Below are positions 48,620 to 58,232 of a stretch of DNA of 64,000 bases, piece by piece (within the stretch, counting starts at the first letter, position 1; the number at the start of each line of letters is the position of its first letter). The stretch comes from Alphaproteobacteria bacterium (GTDB lineage Bacteria; Pseudomonadota; Alphaproteobacteria; CAAGCB01; CAG-977). The notes under the pieces were generated by a model, which searched no databases, was not told where the DNA came from, and worked only from the letters and a program-made list of their open reading frames with translations. Made by a program: the position numbers and the translations under genes. The stretch is taken from assembly GCA_900768185.1 (NCBI GenBank), contig CAAGCB010000044.1:1-64000 (forward strand), read 5' to 3'.

Positions 48620-50647
48620 TCAAGCGTTTTGCAGTAAATCGCTGATTTCCCGAACGGTTTTGCCTTTATAGTCGATGCGGCACGACGTAATCGGCTGGCG
48701 ATAGTCGCTTTTGTTGATGGAACGCGATTCCACGATGACCGCGGGCGGCAAAATCGACCATTTGTACAGCGCGCCCGCCATACGCTTGTAAAACTTGTCC
48801 AGCCAAGCGGTTTTTTGTGCGCGGGAAACGGGCGTCGTTTTTTCGTACAGAAATTCCGAATCCAGCATATCGGCATAGCTTTCATGCCTGTTTTCGATAC
48901 GCCAAATCACTTCGTCAAGGAACGGATAGGGCATTAAAGCGTCCTCGGCAATCAAGGGTTTGCCCGTTTTCGGGTCGATTGCCAGCTCCGCGCCGGGGCG
49001 TTTCAGGATAACGGATTCGGGAACGGCGTTTTTGACCGCTCTGTTCGCGTTCATCCACCGCGCCAAGGCGAACAGCTTGGTTTTCGGCACGTCGGCGATC
49101 GGGGCGAACCCGCCCGACATATCGCCGTTAATCGTCGCGTATCCCATATAAAGCTCGGATTTGTCCGATGTGGCAATGGGAACGCAGGCGGCGAATTCGT
49201 TGGCGATTCCCCATAAAAACACGGCGCGGGAACGGGCTTGGATATTGTCTTGCGTAAAGGACGCTTTGTAACGGCAGTCCCATTGCGATTCGACTTTGGC
49301 AAACAGTTCGGCGAAACAGCCGTTCGTCGCGTCAACCATTGTCTTGATCGGCATTTGAGTAAAGGGAATGCCGAGGTTTTTTGCCAGCGTCGCGGCGTCG
49401 TCGCGGCTTTCCGTACTGGTGATTTCGGACGGCATGCTGACGCCGAACACGTTTTCCGCGCCCAAAGCGTCCGCCAGCAAAACCGCGCAAACCGTCGAAT
49501 CCAATCCGCCCGACAGTCCCAAAACCGCGCGCTTCAGCCCGCATTTCGAAAAGTATCCGCGAACGGCTTGCACGATTGTTTTGTAAGTGCGCTCCAAATC
49601 GTTTTCGTAATCCAAAGTGAAAACTTTTTCTTCTGACAGCGTTTTTTCCAGCCCTTTGGTCAAGGGATAGACCGCGCCTTTGTTTTTCGCCGGATTGACA
49701 ATCAGGCATTGTTCGGCGAACGACACCGCCCGCGCCGTCAAAACGCCGTCGGCGGAAAACACGCGGCTCGCCCCGTCAAAAGAACAGCAGTCCATCGCGC
49801 CGACCTGATTGACGTAAGCAAACGGAATCCCGTACTGTTTGGCGATAAAGGACAGCATATTGTGTTTCAGCTGTTCCTTTTTCGCGCGGCAGGGCGACGC
49901 CGAACAGTTGATAAAGACGTCGGGTTTGTCCCGCGCCAGTTCGTCCACGGGATCGACGGCGTACAAAGTGTGATGAAAGAAAGCTTTGTTGTTCCAGCAG
50001 TCTTCGCAAATCGAAATGCCGTAGGATATGCCGTTGACGGTAATCGTTTTTTTCATATCGACGACCTTTTCGGGGGTGAACGCGCCCAAAGTGTCGGCAG
50101 GCTGAACGCCCGCGACGGGCGACGGCTCGATATAGCGGCTGTCGTTAAATTCCGAATACGTCGGCAGCAGACGTTTGCGGACGATGCCCTGAATTTCCCC
50201 CTTGTGCAACACGGCGACGGAATTGTAGTACCGCCGTCCGACGGGCGAATCCCCGCGCGGTTCCACAAACCCAACCAAAGCGGTAGTGTTTTCACAAAGC
50301 TTTGCAAGTTCCCCGATCCAACGGACGTTTTCGGCGACGATGACGGGGTGGCGGTCGATGATGTCCTCGACGGGATAGCCCATTAACGCCAGTTCGGGGA
50401 ACACAATCATATCCAGTCCGACGCGTTCGGCATAGCGGATATGGCGCGCGATTTTCAATCCGTTGCCCGCGATGTCGCCGATCGTCAAATCAATCTGCGC
50501 CAGACCGATGCAGCCCGCTTCCTTTGATACGATTTGCTTGATTTCGTCGAAAACGCGTTCGGTGTCGGCGTCTTTAACGCCCGTTTGCAAAAAAACGTCC
50601 GCCTGTTTTGCCAGTTCCGCCAGTTTGTTTTCGTCAAAATCGGTCAT
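48620..50647 (-). CDS. nadE: Glutamine-dependent NAD+ synthetase
   Basis: 675 residues. N-terminal nitrilase-type glutaminase with the Glu-Lys-Cys triad in VFPELALMGY, VRKRLLPTYSEF and YGISICEDCW; C-terminal synthetase with the PP-loop GLSGGLDSTVCAVL and SDKSELYMGYATINGDMSG. Converts deamido-NAD to NAD. The long, two-domain form matches the TB-type NadE. ATG 50647 has GGAGG at a good distance. Upstream of the MerR gene on the same strand, but the MerR operator between them indicates a separate promoter. Confidence 0.96.
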   Translation of the reverse strand: MTDFDENKLAELAKQADVFLQTGVKDADTERVFDEIKQIVSKEAGCIGLAQIDLTIGDIAGNGLKIARHIRYAERVGLDMIVFPELALMGYPVEDIIDRHPVIVAENVRWIGELAKLCENTTALVGFVEPRGDSPVGRRYYNSVAVLHKGEIQGIVRKRLLPTYSEFNDSRYIEPSPVAGVQPADTLGAFTPEKVVDMKKTITVNGISYGISICEDCWNNKAFFHHTLYAVDPVDELARDKPDVFINCSASPCRAKKEQLKHNMLSFIAKQYGIPFAYVNQVGAMDCCSFDGASRVFSADGVLTARAVSFAEQCLIVNPAKNKGAVYPLTKGLEKTLSEEKVFTLDYENDLERTYKTIVQAVRGYFSKCGLKRAVLGLSGGLDSTVCAVLLADALGAENVFGVSMPSEITSTESRDDAATLAKNLGIPFTQMPIKTMVDATNGCFAELFAKVESQWDCRYKASFTQDNIQARSRAVFLWGIANEFAACVPIATSDKSELYMGYATINGDMSGGFAPIADVPKTKLFALARWMNANRAVKNAVPESVILKRPGAELAIDPKTGKPLIAEDALMPYPFLDEVIWRIENRHESYADMLDSEFLYEKTTPVSRAQKTAWLDKFYKRMAGALYKWSILPPAVIVESRSINKSDYRQPITSCRIDYKGKTVREISDLLQNA

Positions 50648-50718
50648 GAAGGTATCCTCCCGTTTCATTTGCGGTCAGTATAAAATTTGAAAAAAACGAT
50701 TACAAATGAAAAAACTTC

Positions 50719-50747
50719 TTTACAACCATTCTAAACAACGATATAAG
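50719..50747 (+). promoter_or_regulatory. Promoter of the rubrerythrin gene
   Basis: TTTACA (50719-50724), 17-base spacer, TATAAG (50742-50747), 34 bases before the ATG in an AT-rich stretch. Confidence 0.6.
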
Positions 50748-50781
50748 GAGCAAGAATTTTTTATTTTTGGAGGAATATCTT

Positions 50782-51318
50782 ATGAAATATGTATGCACGG
50801 TTTGCGGTCATGTCGTCGAATCCGATGAAATGCCGGCGGTTTGCCCCGTCTGCGGCGCCACGACGTTCGAGGTGTTGGACGAAACGGTAAAAACCTATGC
50901 CGACGAACACCGCATCGGTGCCGCCAAGGGATTGGACGAACGCGTCGTCGCGGGATTGCGCGAAAATTTCACGGGCGAATGCTGCGAAGTCGGCATGTAT
51001 CTGGCGATGTCGCGCCAGGCGGATCGCGAAGGCTATCCCGAAATCGCCGAAGCGTTCAAACGCTATGCCTTTGAAGAAGCCGAACACGCCGCGAAATTCG
51101 CCGAACTGTTGGGCGAAGTCGTGACCGATTCGACCAAAAAGAACGTCGAAATGCGCGCGGCGGCCGAATTCGGCGCGTGCGACGGCAAACTGAAACTGGC
51201 AAAATTGGCAAAAGAACTGAACTATGACGCCGTTCACGACACCGTGCACGAAATGTGCAAGGACGAAGCCCGTCACGGACGCGGTTTCGACGGATTGTTC
51301 AAACGCTATTTCAAATAA
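50782..51318 (+). CDS. Rubrerythrin with N-terminal rubredoxin domain
   Basis: 178 residues. Rubredoxin-like iron site C5-x2-C8 and C21-x2-C24 at the N-terminus, then a ferritin-like four-helix bundle with diiron ligands in NFTGECCEVGMYLAMS, AFEEAEHAAKFAE-like RYAFEEAEHAAKFAELLGE and MCKDEARHGRGFDGLF. This is the reverse domain order of classic rubrerythrin (rubredoxin usually C-terminal). It reduces hydrogen peroxide in anaerobes and microaerophiles. GGAGGA precedes ATG 50782. Confidence 0.93.
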   Translation: MKYVCTVCGHVVESDEMPAVCPVCGATTFEVLDETVKTYADEHRIGAAKGLDERVVAGLRENFTGECCEVGMYLAMSRQADREGYPEIAEAFKRYAFEEAEHAAKFAELLGEVVTDSTKKNVEMRAAAEFGACDGKLKLAKLAKELNYDAVHDTVHEMCKDEARHGRGFDGLFKRYFK

Positions 51319-51339
51319 AATCGCGCCAATGCGGTTGAT

Positions 51340-51369
51340 AAAGGGAAAGCTTTGCGGCTTTCCCTTTTT
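51340..51369 (+). terminator. Terminator of the rubrerythrin gene
   Basis: AAAGGGAAAGC and GGCTTTCCCTTTTT pair around TTTGC. Confidence 0.88.
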
Positions 51370-51465
51370 CTATGATACTTTTGTGACGTTTTCGTTTTCC
51401 GATTGATGAAAAATCTGCTTAATGCTACTTTAAATCCGACAGTATCATTGGAAAGGAGATCGGCT

Positions 51466-52383
51466 ATGGCTGATAACAAACAATCAGATAAGGCGTTCGC
51501 GGAAAAGGCGCTGTACGACATCGATTTCGTCAAAGGCACGGAATGGAGCTATAATCACGCGACTGCGGAATCCGAAAAATTCGACGGCTACGCCGCGGAT
51601 CATGAAAAACTGGCGCAGGAAGCCGCCGCGAAACAGGCGCAGTATGCGGCAAAAACCGGACCGATCGAGGATATTTCTTTCGCGCTGAAAAGCACCGAAG
51701 CCATGGCGAAATACAGCGATCCGAAAGATTCGCATTTTAATTACGTCGCCATCGCCGCCGGTGCGAACAAAGTGCTGGACAATCTGGTCGAACACGGTCT
51801 GAGCGATAAAATGCGCCAAGACATTCTGGCGGGGAAAAAGCCCGAGGTTGATCTGGACGGTTCCAAAAAAACGCGTTGGGGACGTTTTAAAAACAAAGTC
51901 AAAAACTTTTTGAAACCCAACAATCCCAAAAAAGCGATGGAGGAAAACATCGCGAAATTCATGGTCGCGATGGCTAAAAATCCCGACATGGTTTCCGACG
52001 TCAAATATCAAATGTCGTCGACGGAACATGAAACGGCGCATAATTTCAAAGATTTGGCAGCTAAACGCGATCGCTTCGCCGCGGATTACAATTCCACCAA
52101 AGCCTATTGGAGCTTTGCGAAAGACCGCGCGGCGGGCATTTCCGCGAAAGAGGGCAAAAAAGCCGAATCGTTCCAGTCCAAATTGCAGGCTATCGGCAAA
52201 GCGCGTGACGACGCCGGCAAAAAGATCGACCTGAAACGTCAGGCGCGCCAGAACGTCGGAATTGTCGACGCCCAGAAAAACTCCGGTCGCGACGTGCTGG
52301 CTGAAAAGGCTGAAAAGATGAAAGACATGACGCCGCAACAGCGCTTGGCGATGAGAATGAGCGAAATGAAAGGTCGCGGCTGA
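51466..52383 (+). CDS. Lysine-rich helical protein of unknown function
   Basis: 305 residues, strongly charged, with many Lys, Ala and Glu; no signal peptide, membrane helix or recognisable motif. A basic segment KKTRWGRFKNKVKNFLKPNN near residues 133-152 could bind nucleic acid or membranes. Long helices are predicted by eye in 1-60 and 180-300, consistent with a structural or coiled-coil protein. It has a good AAAGGAG ribosome site, and ordinary codon use, so it is a real gene, possibly lineage-specific. Stands alone between terminators. Confidence 0.6.
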   Translation: MADNKQSDKAFAEKALYDIDFVKGTEWSYNHATAESEKFDGYAADHEKLAQEAAAKQAQYAAKTGPIEDISFALKSTEAMAKYSDPKDSHFNYVAIAAGANKVLDNLVEHGLSDKMRQDILAGKKPEVDLDGSKKTRWGRFKNKVKNFLKPNNPKKAMEENIAKFMVAMAKNPDMVSDVKYQMSSTEHETAHNFKDLAAKRDRFAADYNSTKAYWSFAKDRAAGISAKEGKKAESFQSKLQAIGKARDDAGKKIDLKRQARQNVGIVDAQKNSGRDVLAEKAEKMKDMTPQQRLAMRMSEMKGRG

Positions 52384-52444
52384 TATCCGACCGGATTGCC
52401 GCGTCGCTATCGCTCCTCGTAATTTCTGTTTTTTTTGTAATTAG

Positions 52445-52476
52445 AAAAAGCCCCGCGTTAAACGCGAGGCTTTCGA
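52445..52476. terminator. Bidirectional terminator before fba
   Basis: AAAAGCCCCGCG and CGCGAGGCTTT pair around TTAAA; between convergent stops at 52383 and 52492. Confidence 0.85.
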
Positions 52477-52491
52477 TTATTCGAAATTAAA

Positions 52492-53547
52492 TCACAGCAT
52501 GTGGTTCAATTCGCCGGATTTATAGCGTTTCGCCATTTCCGACATCGGAATCGCATGGATTTTGGACGCCATGCCCGCGGCGCCGAACTGTTCGTAACGG
52601 GCTTCGCAGACTTTCTGCATTTCTTCCATCGCGGGTCCCATGTATTTGCGAACGTCGAATTCGTCGGGTTTCGTCGCAAAGATTTTACGGATCGCACCCG
52701 TCATCGCCATGCGGCAATCGGTGTCGACGTTGACTTTGCGAACGCCGTATTTGATGCCTTCCTGAATTTCTTCGACGGGGACGCCGTAGGTCTGCGGAAT
52801 CTTGCCGCCGAATTCGTTGATCATGTCCTGCAATTCCTGCGGAACGGAGGAAGATCCGTGCATGACCAAGTGAACCGTCGGGATTTTGGCGTGGATTTTT
52901 TTGATCGTGTCGATCGACAGGATTGCGCCGTCCGGTTTGCGCGTGAATTTGTACGCGCCGTGGGACGTGCCGATCGCGACCGCCAAAGCGTCAATGTTGG
53001 TCGCCTTGACGAAATCATAGGCTTCGTCGGGGTCGGTCAACAGCTGTTTTTTATCGATCGCGCCATCGAATCCGTGACCGTCTTCCTTTTCGCCCTTGCC
53101 GGTTTCCAGCGAACCGATGCACCCCAGTTCGGCTTCGACGGACGCGCCGATCATGTGCGCGAATGTCGCGGTCGTTCCGGACACTTCGGCATTGTATTCG
53201 TGGGTGGCGGGTTTGCCGTCTTTCAGCGAACCGTCCATCATGACGGACGTGTAGCCGTTCGCCAAAGCCGTGACGCACGTTTCAACGGACGACCCGTGAT
53301 CCTGATGCAGACAGACGGGAATGTCGGGATACATTTCGCAGGCGGCTTCGACCATGTGGCGGATCATCGGATCGCCGGCATAGCCGCGGGCGCCTTTGGA
53401 CGTCTGGACAATGACGGGCGAATCGGTTTTTTTCGCCGCCGCCATGACGGCCAGAATCTGTTCCATGTTGTTGACGTTGAAAGCGGGCATGCCGTAACCG
53501 TATTCGGCGGCGTGATCCAGCAACTGACGTAAAGTGATCATAGGCAT
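52492..53547 (-). CDS. fba: Class II fructose-bisphosphate aldolase
   Basis: 351 residues. Start ITLRQLLDHAAEYGYGMPAF is typical of the CbbA/Calvin-type class II enzymes of proteobacteria. Zinc ligands and catalytic residues are in VCLHQDHGSS, LVMHGSSSVP and KVNVDTDCRMA; EAELGCIG is also conserved. It lies 27 bases after transketolase, and both belong to the glycolysis/pentose phosphate (or Calvin-type) carbon pathway; no Rubisco or phosphoribulokinase is here. Start at 53547, or 53541 two codons later. Confidence 0.96.
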   Translation of the reverse strand: MPMITLRQLLDHAAEYGYGMPAFNVNNMEQILAVMAAAKKTDSPVIVQTSKGARGYAGDPMIRHMVEAACEMYPDIPVCLHQDHGSSVETCVTALANGYTSVMMDGSLKDGKPATHEYNAEVSGTTATFAHMIGASVEAELGCIGSLETGKGEKEDGHGFDGAIDKKQLLTDPDEAYDFVKATNIDALAVAIGTSHGAYKFTRKPDGAILSIDTIKKIHAKIPTVHLVMHGSSSVPQELQDMINEFGGKIPQTYGVPVEEIQEGIKYGVRKVNVDTDCRMAMTGAIRKIFATKPDEFDVRKYMGPAMEEMQKVCEARYEQFGAAGMASKIHAIPMSEMAKRYKSGELNHML

Positions 53548-53574
53548 AGTTTTATTAAACTCCTTTTCCCGATG

Positions 53575-55548
53575 TTATTTTTTCAAGCAGCCCATCGCGG
53601 CGGCGGCGACGGCATTCGGCGTAATGCCGAAATGTTCGTACAGCTGTTCCGCGGGGGCGGAGGCGCCGAACGAACGCATCGCGACGATCGCGCCGTCCAG
53701 TCCGGTGTATTTTTCCCAACCGAAAGCGCCCTGCGATTCGACCGCGACGCGCGGGCAATCGCCCAAGACGGCTTTTTTATAGGCGGCGTCCTGTTTGTCG
53801 AACATTTCCCAAGACGGCATCGAAACGACGACGGCTTTGACGCCCTTTTCCGCCAACAGGTCTTTGGCTTTGACGGCGATTTCGACTTCGGAACCCGTCG
53901 CGATCAGCGTCACGTCGCGCGCGCCTTCGCAATCGCGCATGATGTAAGCGCCCTTGGCGGACAGGTTTTCGGCAACGGATTCGCGCAACGTCGGCAAGTT
54001 CTGGCGCGACAACGCCAAAACCGACGGAGCGTGTTCGGATTCGATTGCCAGTTCCCAGCATTCAGCCGTTTCAATCACGTCGCAGGGACGGAACACGTTG
54101 ACGTTCGGAATCGCGCGCATGCTCGCCAGATGTTCAATCGGCTGGTGCGTGGGACCGTCTTCGCCGACGCCGATGGAATCGTGCGTCAGAACGTAGATCG
54201 TGCGAATGCCCATCAACGCCGCCAAACGCAAAGACGGCTTCAAGTAATCCATAAAGACAAGGAACGCGCCCGAATACGGAATGAATCCGCCGTGCAGGGC
54301 GATGCCGTTCATCGCCGCCGCCATGCCGTGTTCGCGAATGCCGTAGTGCATGTAGTTGCCCGAAAAATCGTCGGGCGTGACGGACACGGACGCTTTGGCG
54401 TTCGTCAGGTTGGACGCGGTCAAGTCCGCGGAACCGCCCAGCAGTTCGGGAATGGCGGGAACCAGAACGTCCAAAGCCATTTGCGACGCTTTGCGGGTGG
54501 CGACTTTGGGCTTGTCAGCCAGCAGCTGTTCCTTGTACGCCTGCATTTTTTCCTTCCAGTCTTTGGGCAGAATGTGGTGCAGAACGGTGCGGTCGAATTC
54601 GGCTTTTTTGGCTTCGTCCATGGCGGCAAAGCGGGTTTCCCACGCTTCGCGGTCGGCTTTTCCGCGAACGCCGGCGGCGCGCCATTCGTTCAAAATGGCT
54701 TCGGGGACTTCAAACGGAGCATACTCGAAGCCCAAGCGTTTGCGGGCGGCAAGCAGGTCTTCCGTGCCGATGGGCGAACCGTGGACTTTGCTGGTGCCTT
54801 CTTTCGCCGCGCCGTAGCCGATGACGGAATGGCAGGCGATCAGGGTCGGCTTGTCGGATTTTTTGGCGCGCGCAATGGCGGCTTCGATTTCGTCGGGGTT
54901 GTACGCGTCGCATTCGTCCGTGTTCCAGCCGTTCGCTTCAAAGCGTTTGCGCTGGTCGGTCGAAGTCGCGACCGATGTCGAACCGTCGATCGTGATTTTG
55001 TTGTCGTCCCACAGAACGATCATTTTGTTCAAGCGCAGATGTCCCGCCAAAGAAATCGCTTCTTCGGAGATGCCTTCCATCAGGCAGCCGTCGCCGCAGA
55101 TGACGTAAGTGTAGTGGTCGACGACTTCTTTACCGAAGCGGGCGGCAAGCAGTTTTTCCGCAATCGCCATGCCGACGGCGGTGGAAATGCCCTGACCCAA
55201 AGGTCCCGTTGTGGTTTCGATTCCTTCCAAATGACCGTATTCGGGGTGACCCGCGCAGCGCGAACCCAGCTGGCGGAAGCTTTTCAGCTGATCCAGCGTC
55301 GCCTGTTCATAGCCCGTCAGATACAGCAGGCTGTACAACAGCATCGAACCGTGTCCCGCGGACAGGACGAAACGGTCGCGATCCGCCCAATGAGGGGCTT
55401 TCGCGTCGAATTTCAGGAATTTCGTGAACAAAACGGTGGCGACGTCCGCCATGCCCATCGGCATGCCGGGGTGACCCGAATTGGCTTTCTGGACGCCTTC
55501 GGCAGCCAGGAAACGAACGGCGTTCGCCATATCTTTATGAGAAACCAT
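53575..55548 (-). CDS. tkt: Transketolase
   Basis: 657 residues, normal. Thiamine diphosphate motif GDGCLMEGISEEAISLAGHL ending NKMIVLWDDN, N-terminal NSGHPGMPMGMADVATVLF, DRFVLSAGHGSML, and pyrimidine domain YMHYGIREHGMAAAMNGIAL. Transfers two-carbon units in the pentose phosphate pathway. GGAGG six bases before the ATG. First gene of tkt-fba. Confidence 0.97.
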   Translation of the reverse strand: MVSHKDMANAVRFLAAEGVQKANSGHPGMPMGMADVATVLFTKFLKFDAKAPHWADRDRFVLSAGHGSMLLYSLLYLTGYEQATLDQLKSFRQLGSRCAGHPEYGHLEGIETTTGPLGQGISTAVGMAIAEKLLAARFGKEVVDHYTYVICGDGCLMEGISEEAISLAGHLRLNKMIVLWDDNKITIDGSTSVATSTDQRKRFEANGWNTDECDAYNPDEIEAAIARAKKSDKPTLIACHSVIGYGAAKEGTSKVHGSPIGTEDLLAARKRLGFEYAPFEVPEAILNEWRAAGVRGKADREAWETRFAAMDEAKKAEFDRTVLHHILPKDWKEKMQAYKEQLLADKPKVATRKASQMALDVLVPAIPELLGGSADLTASNLTNAKASVSVTPDDFSGNYMHYGIREHGMAAAMNGIALHGGFIPYSGAFLVFMDYLKPSLRLAALMGIRTIYVLTHDSIGVGEDGPTHQPIEHLASMRAIPNVNVFRPCDVIETAECWELAIESEHAPSVLALSRQNLPTLRESVAENLSAKGAYIMRDCEGARDVTLIATGSEVEIAVKAKDLLAEKGVKAVVVSMPSWEMFDKQDAAYKKAVLGDCPRVAVESQGAFGWEKYTGLDGAIVAMRSFGASAPAEQLYEHFGITPNAVAAAAMGCLKK

Positions 55549-55726
55549 GTATCCTCCGAGAGTGTGATTGAAAAAAATTTTTCCCCCTTATACCACATTT
55601 GCGCGCGACAAAAAAACACTTCATTTAAAAAAAGGCGAAAAAATAAACCTTCGGCTTGCCGAATATCGTAAAATATGTCAGAATCCACGCGGTTTTTCGC
55701 CGGATTTTTTTATTGCGGAGGGCAAC

Positions 55727-56161
55727 ATGGGCAAACTGGTCGAATTTTCGTGTCCGGACTGCGGATTTCGTTTTGTCGGAAAATACGGTATCGGCAAAAC
55801 GGATCTGGCGCTGGGAACGCAAAATTTCGCATCCGAGGAGGAACGCGAGGTCGGCGTCGATTTTCAGCAATATATCGTCGACAACCCGCACGAGGTTGAT
55901 TTTATCCGCGCCCTGATCCGCAAACACCGCCCCGTCATTTTGCAGTCGTGGGAACACCAGCCGTATCACTGCCCGCATTGCGCTCGGCTGTACAACCGTT
56001 TCACTTATCATTTCCTGTTTAAAAACGACGACTATGTGCCGCATTTCACCTGTTTGGACTGCGGGCGCGTGCTGGAAAAACTGGATATGAAGCACACCGC
56101 GCTTTGTCCCGAATGCAAAAAAGGACGCCTGCGCGTCGACAACGTCACGGATTGGAAATAA
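55727..56161 (+). CDS. Multi-zinc-ribbon protein of unknown function
   Basis: 144 residues with four CxxC pairs: CPDC (9-12), CPHC, CLDC and CPEC, likely two zinc ribbons separated by a charged stretch with SWEHQPYHCPHCARLYNRFT. No catalytic motif. GGAGGGC precedes ATG 55727; the upstream in-frame extension is low-complexity. Its 3' end overlaps rsm22 on the other strand by 17 bases. Family not recognised. Confidence 0.65.
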   Translation: MGKLVEFSCPDCGFRFVGKYGIGKTDLALGTQNFASEEEREVGVDFQQYIVDNPHEVDFIRALIRKHRPVILQSWEHQPYHCPHCARLYNRFTYHFLFKNDDYVPHFTCLDCGRVLEKLDMKHTALCPECKKGRLRVDNVTDWK

Positions 56162-57086
56162 AGGCGTCGCCCCAGTCGGCTTTGCGCGCGGCTTTGTAGT
56201 TCGCGCTTCCTTTATAAAAGGATACTTCGCGTATGCCGTCCGCGGCGCAGAGCGACAGAACGACCCTGTTTTTTTCGATTTTCGGACGGCGCAGGATTCG
56301 GGCGGACGGCGCGGGGAATTTTTCCCGCGCCGCAATCAGGTAAGTGAATTTTTCATCTTCGAACGGGGCGTCGCCGCTTTTCATCGCGCGGTGCAGTTTC
56401 GACCGCTGAACGCGGCGGGCGAAGTGGCACCAGTCGTTCGGACAGGCGTTTTGATGCGGACAGGGCGCAACGATGAACGCGCCGTTTTCGATCAGACGGG
56501 TTCGAAACGATTTCATGCGGGCAAAACAGTCGGGCGTCGCGGGATCGATCAGCACCAACGCCTTTTTCGTCGCCGCCCACAGTTTTAACAAAGCTTTTTC
56601 CCGTTCGGATTCGGGAAGCTCGTTCAGCACATAAGACGCGGTCACAATGTCGGCGGGGGCGATGTCGTCCCGTGTCAAATCGAAACGCCGCCAGACGGGC
56701 GGAACTTTGAAACCGTCCCCGCAGGCGTCCGTCAGCTTTTCGCCGGTTTGAATCATCGCGGGTTCGCTTTCCAGACACAGGATTTCGTTTAAATCGAACA
56801 ACTCGCCCGCCGCCCAAACAACCGCGCCCGTTCCCGCGCCGACATCGGTCAGGCTTTTCGCCCCGATATCGGGAAGTCGTCGCAAAACGAAATCCGCGGC
56901 GGCGAACGTCGCGGGCATTCTGGAAACGGCATAGGCGACGGATTCTGACGGTTTTTTCAACGTTTTCGCCGTCCCCGTTTCGCCGCGGTAGCGCAGACTG
57001 ACCGCTTCGGCGTCCCGTTTCGCCGCGCGCAAACCGTCAATCAGGCTTTCTGCCGCTTGTTTTAAAATCGGGGGAAGATCGGTCAC
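56145..57086 (-). CDS. Rsm22-family methyltransferase-like protein
   Basis: 313 residues. Class I SAM-binding fold SLTDVGAGTGAVVWAAGELF, LCLESEPAMIQTGEKL, DIVTASYVLNELPESEREKA and then the family's iron-sulfur-like cysteine cluster IVAPCPHQNACPNDWCHFAR. This is the bacterial relative of mitochondrial Rsm22 (Mettl17), linked to small-subunit ribosome assembly. ATG overlaps the stop of the carboxypeptidase gene by four bases. Confidence 0.88.
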   Translation of the reverse strand: MTDLPPILKQAAESLIDGLRAAKRDAEAVSLRYRGETGTAKTLKKPSESVAYAVSRMPATFAAADFVLRRLPDIGAKSLTDVGAGTGAVVWAAGELFDLNEILCLESEPAMIQTGEKLTDACGDGFKVPPVWRRFDLTRDDIAPADIVTASYVLNELPESEREKALLKLWAATKKALVLIDPATPDCFARMKSFRTRLIENGAFIVAPCPHQNACPNDWCHFARRVQRSKLHRAMKSGDAPFEDEKFTYLIAAREKFPAPSARILRRPKIEKNRVVLSLCAADGIREVSFYKGSANYKAARKADWGDAFISNP

Positions 57087-58102
57087 GGTTTTTTGCGTCC
57101 CCAGTCAATAATGGCGTTTTTAACGACGCTGCCGCTTTGTTCCATGTTCAGGCTGGCGTCGACGGTCGCGACGGCGTCCAGCGATTCGGACAGTTTTTCG
57201 GCTTTGACGCGGCGTTGTCTGTATTCCTGTTCGCTGGTCGCGGGGGATTGTTCTTTCATCGGTTCGAAAAACGGCTCGGCGTTTATCGTGTTGACGGTTT
57301 TCGCTTTATTTTTCAGCGCGGCGAATCCGGAATCGAGCAGTTTGAAAATATGACGGTCGCGTTCGCGCACGGAATTGCGCCCCATGACGACGCCGATCAG
57401 CCGTTTTCCGTCGCGCGCGGCGGAACCGACGACGTGATAGCCCGACGCGTCGACATAGCCCGTTTTCAATCCGTCGCCGCCTTTGTAAAACCGCGCGACA
57501 AGATTGTGATTGCCGTAATATCGCCTGCCGTAGCGGAACCCGCGCACGGAAAACAGTTTGTAGTATTCCGGAAAGTGCTGGATCAGCGCTCTTGCCAGAA
57601 TCGCCATATCCTGCGCGGTGGTGACCTGATCCTTGTTGTGCAGACCGGACGCGTTTTTGAACCGCGTGTTTTTCATGCCGAGTTCGCGCGCGGTGCGGGT
57701 CATTTTATCGGCGAATTGGGCTTCGGAACCGCCTAATCCTTCCGCCACGACGACGGCGGCGTCGTTCGCCGATCTGGAAATCATCGCGAAAATCGCGTTT
57801 TCCAGCGAAATGGTCGAATTTTCTTTCAATCCCATGCGGGAACGCGGCATGCCCGCCGCCTTTTTGGAAACGGTCAACAGCTGATCCATGCGCGCTTCGC
57901 CTTTTTCCAGCGCGTCAAACGCCAGATACAGCGTCATCATTTTCGTCAGCGAAGCGGGATAGCGCTTTTCCGTCGCGTTTTCGGAAAACAGCACGCGCCC
58001 CGTTTCCGCCTCGATCAGCAGGGACGCCGTGCGCGTTTGCGCCGCGGCGGTCGTGCAGCACAGCAAAGTCATCAGAAAAAACAGCGTCTTGGCGATATTC
58101 AT
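57083..58102 (-). CDS. dacF: D-alanyl-D-alanine carboxypeptidase (PBP5/6 family)
   Basis: 339 residues with a signal peptide ending TAAAQ. Catalytic triad motifs SLTK (YPASLTKMMTLYLAF), SRSANDAAVV (SxN) and DGLKTGYVDASGYH (KTG). Trims the pentapeptide of peptidoglycan in the periplasm. The C-terminal 90 residues are charged and lack a clear amphipathic anchor. ATG 58102 is preferred; GTG 58111 is possible. Coupled to rsm22. The symbol is by family only. Confidence 0.9.
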   Translation of the reverse strand: MNIAKTLFFLMTLLCCTTAAAQTRTASLLIEAETGRVLFSENATEKRYPASLTKMMTLYLAFDALEKGEARMDQLLTVSKKAAGMPRSRMGLKENSTISLENAIFAMISRSANDAAVVVAEGLGGSEAQFADKMTRTARELGMKNTRFKNASGLHNKDQVTTAQDMAILARALIQHFPEYYKLFSVRGFRYGRRYYGNHNLVARFYKGGDGLKTGYVDASGYHVVGSAARDGKRLIGVVMGRNSVRERDRHIFKLLDSGFAALKNKAKTVNTINAEPFFEPMKEQSPATSEQEYRQRRVKAEKLSESLDAVATVDASLNMEQSGSVVKNAIIDWGRKKP

Positions 58103-58232
58103 GAGCGTCACCGTTGAAACTGGAAAAGCGTAAGGATTTTATGTTAATTTATGCTTAATCAAAAGCGGATAAAGTGCTTCGACGCGTTTGAAATTCGTTT
58201 CGAACGGATTATATCGAAACAGAGGCGAGGCG

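Noticed and set aside
53572..55671. 699-residue open frame antisense to transketolase
   Set aside because: Same codon-bias effect; composition dominated by Phe, Gly, Arg and His, no ribosome site, no domain.
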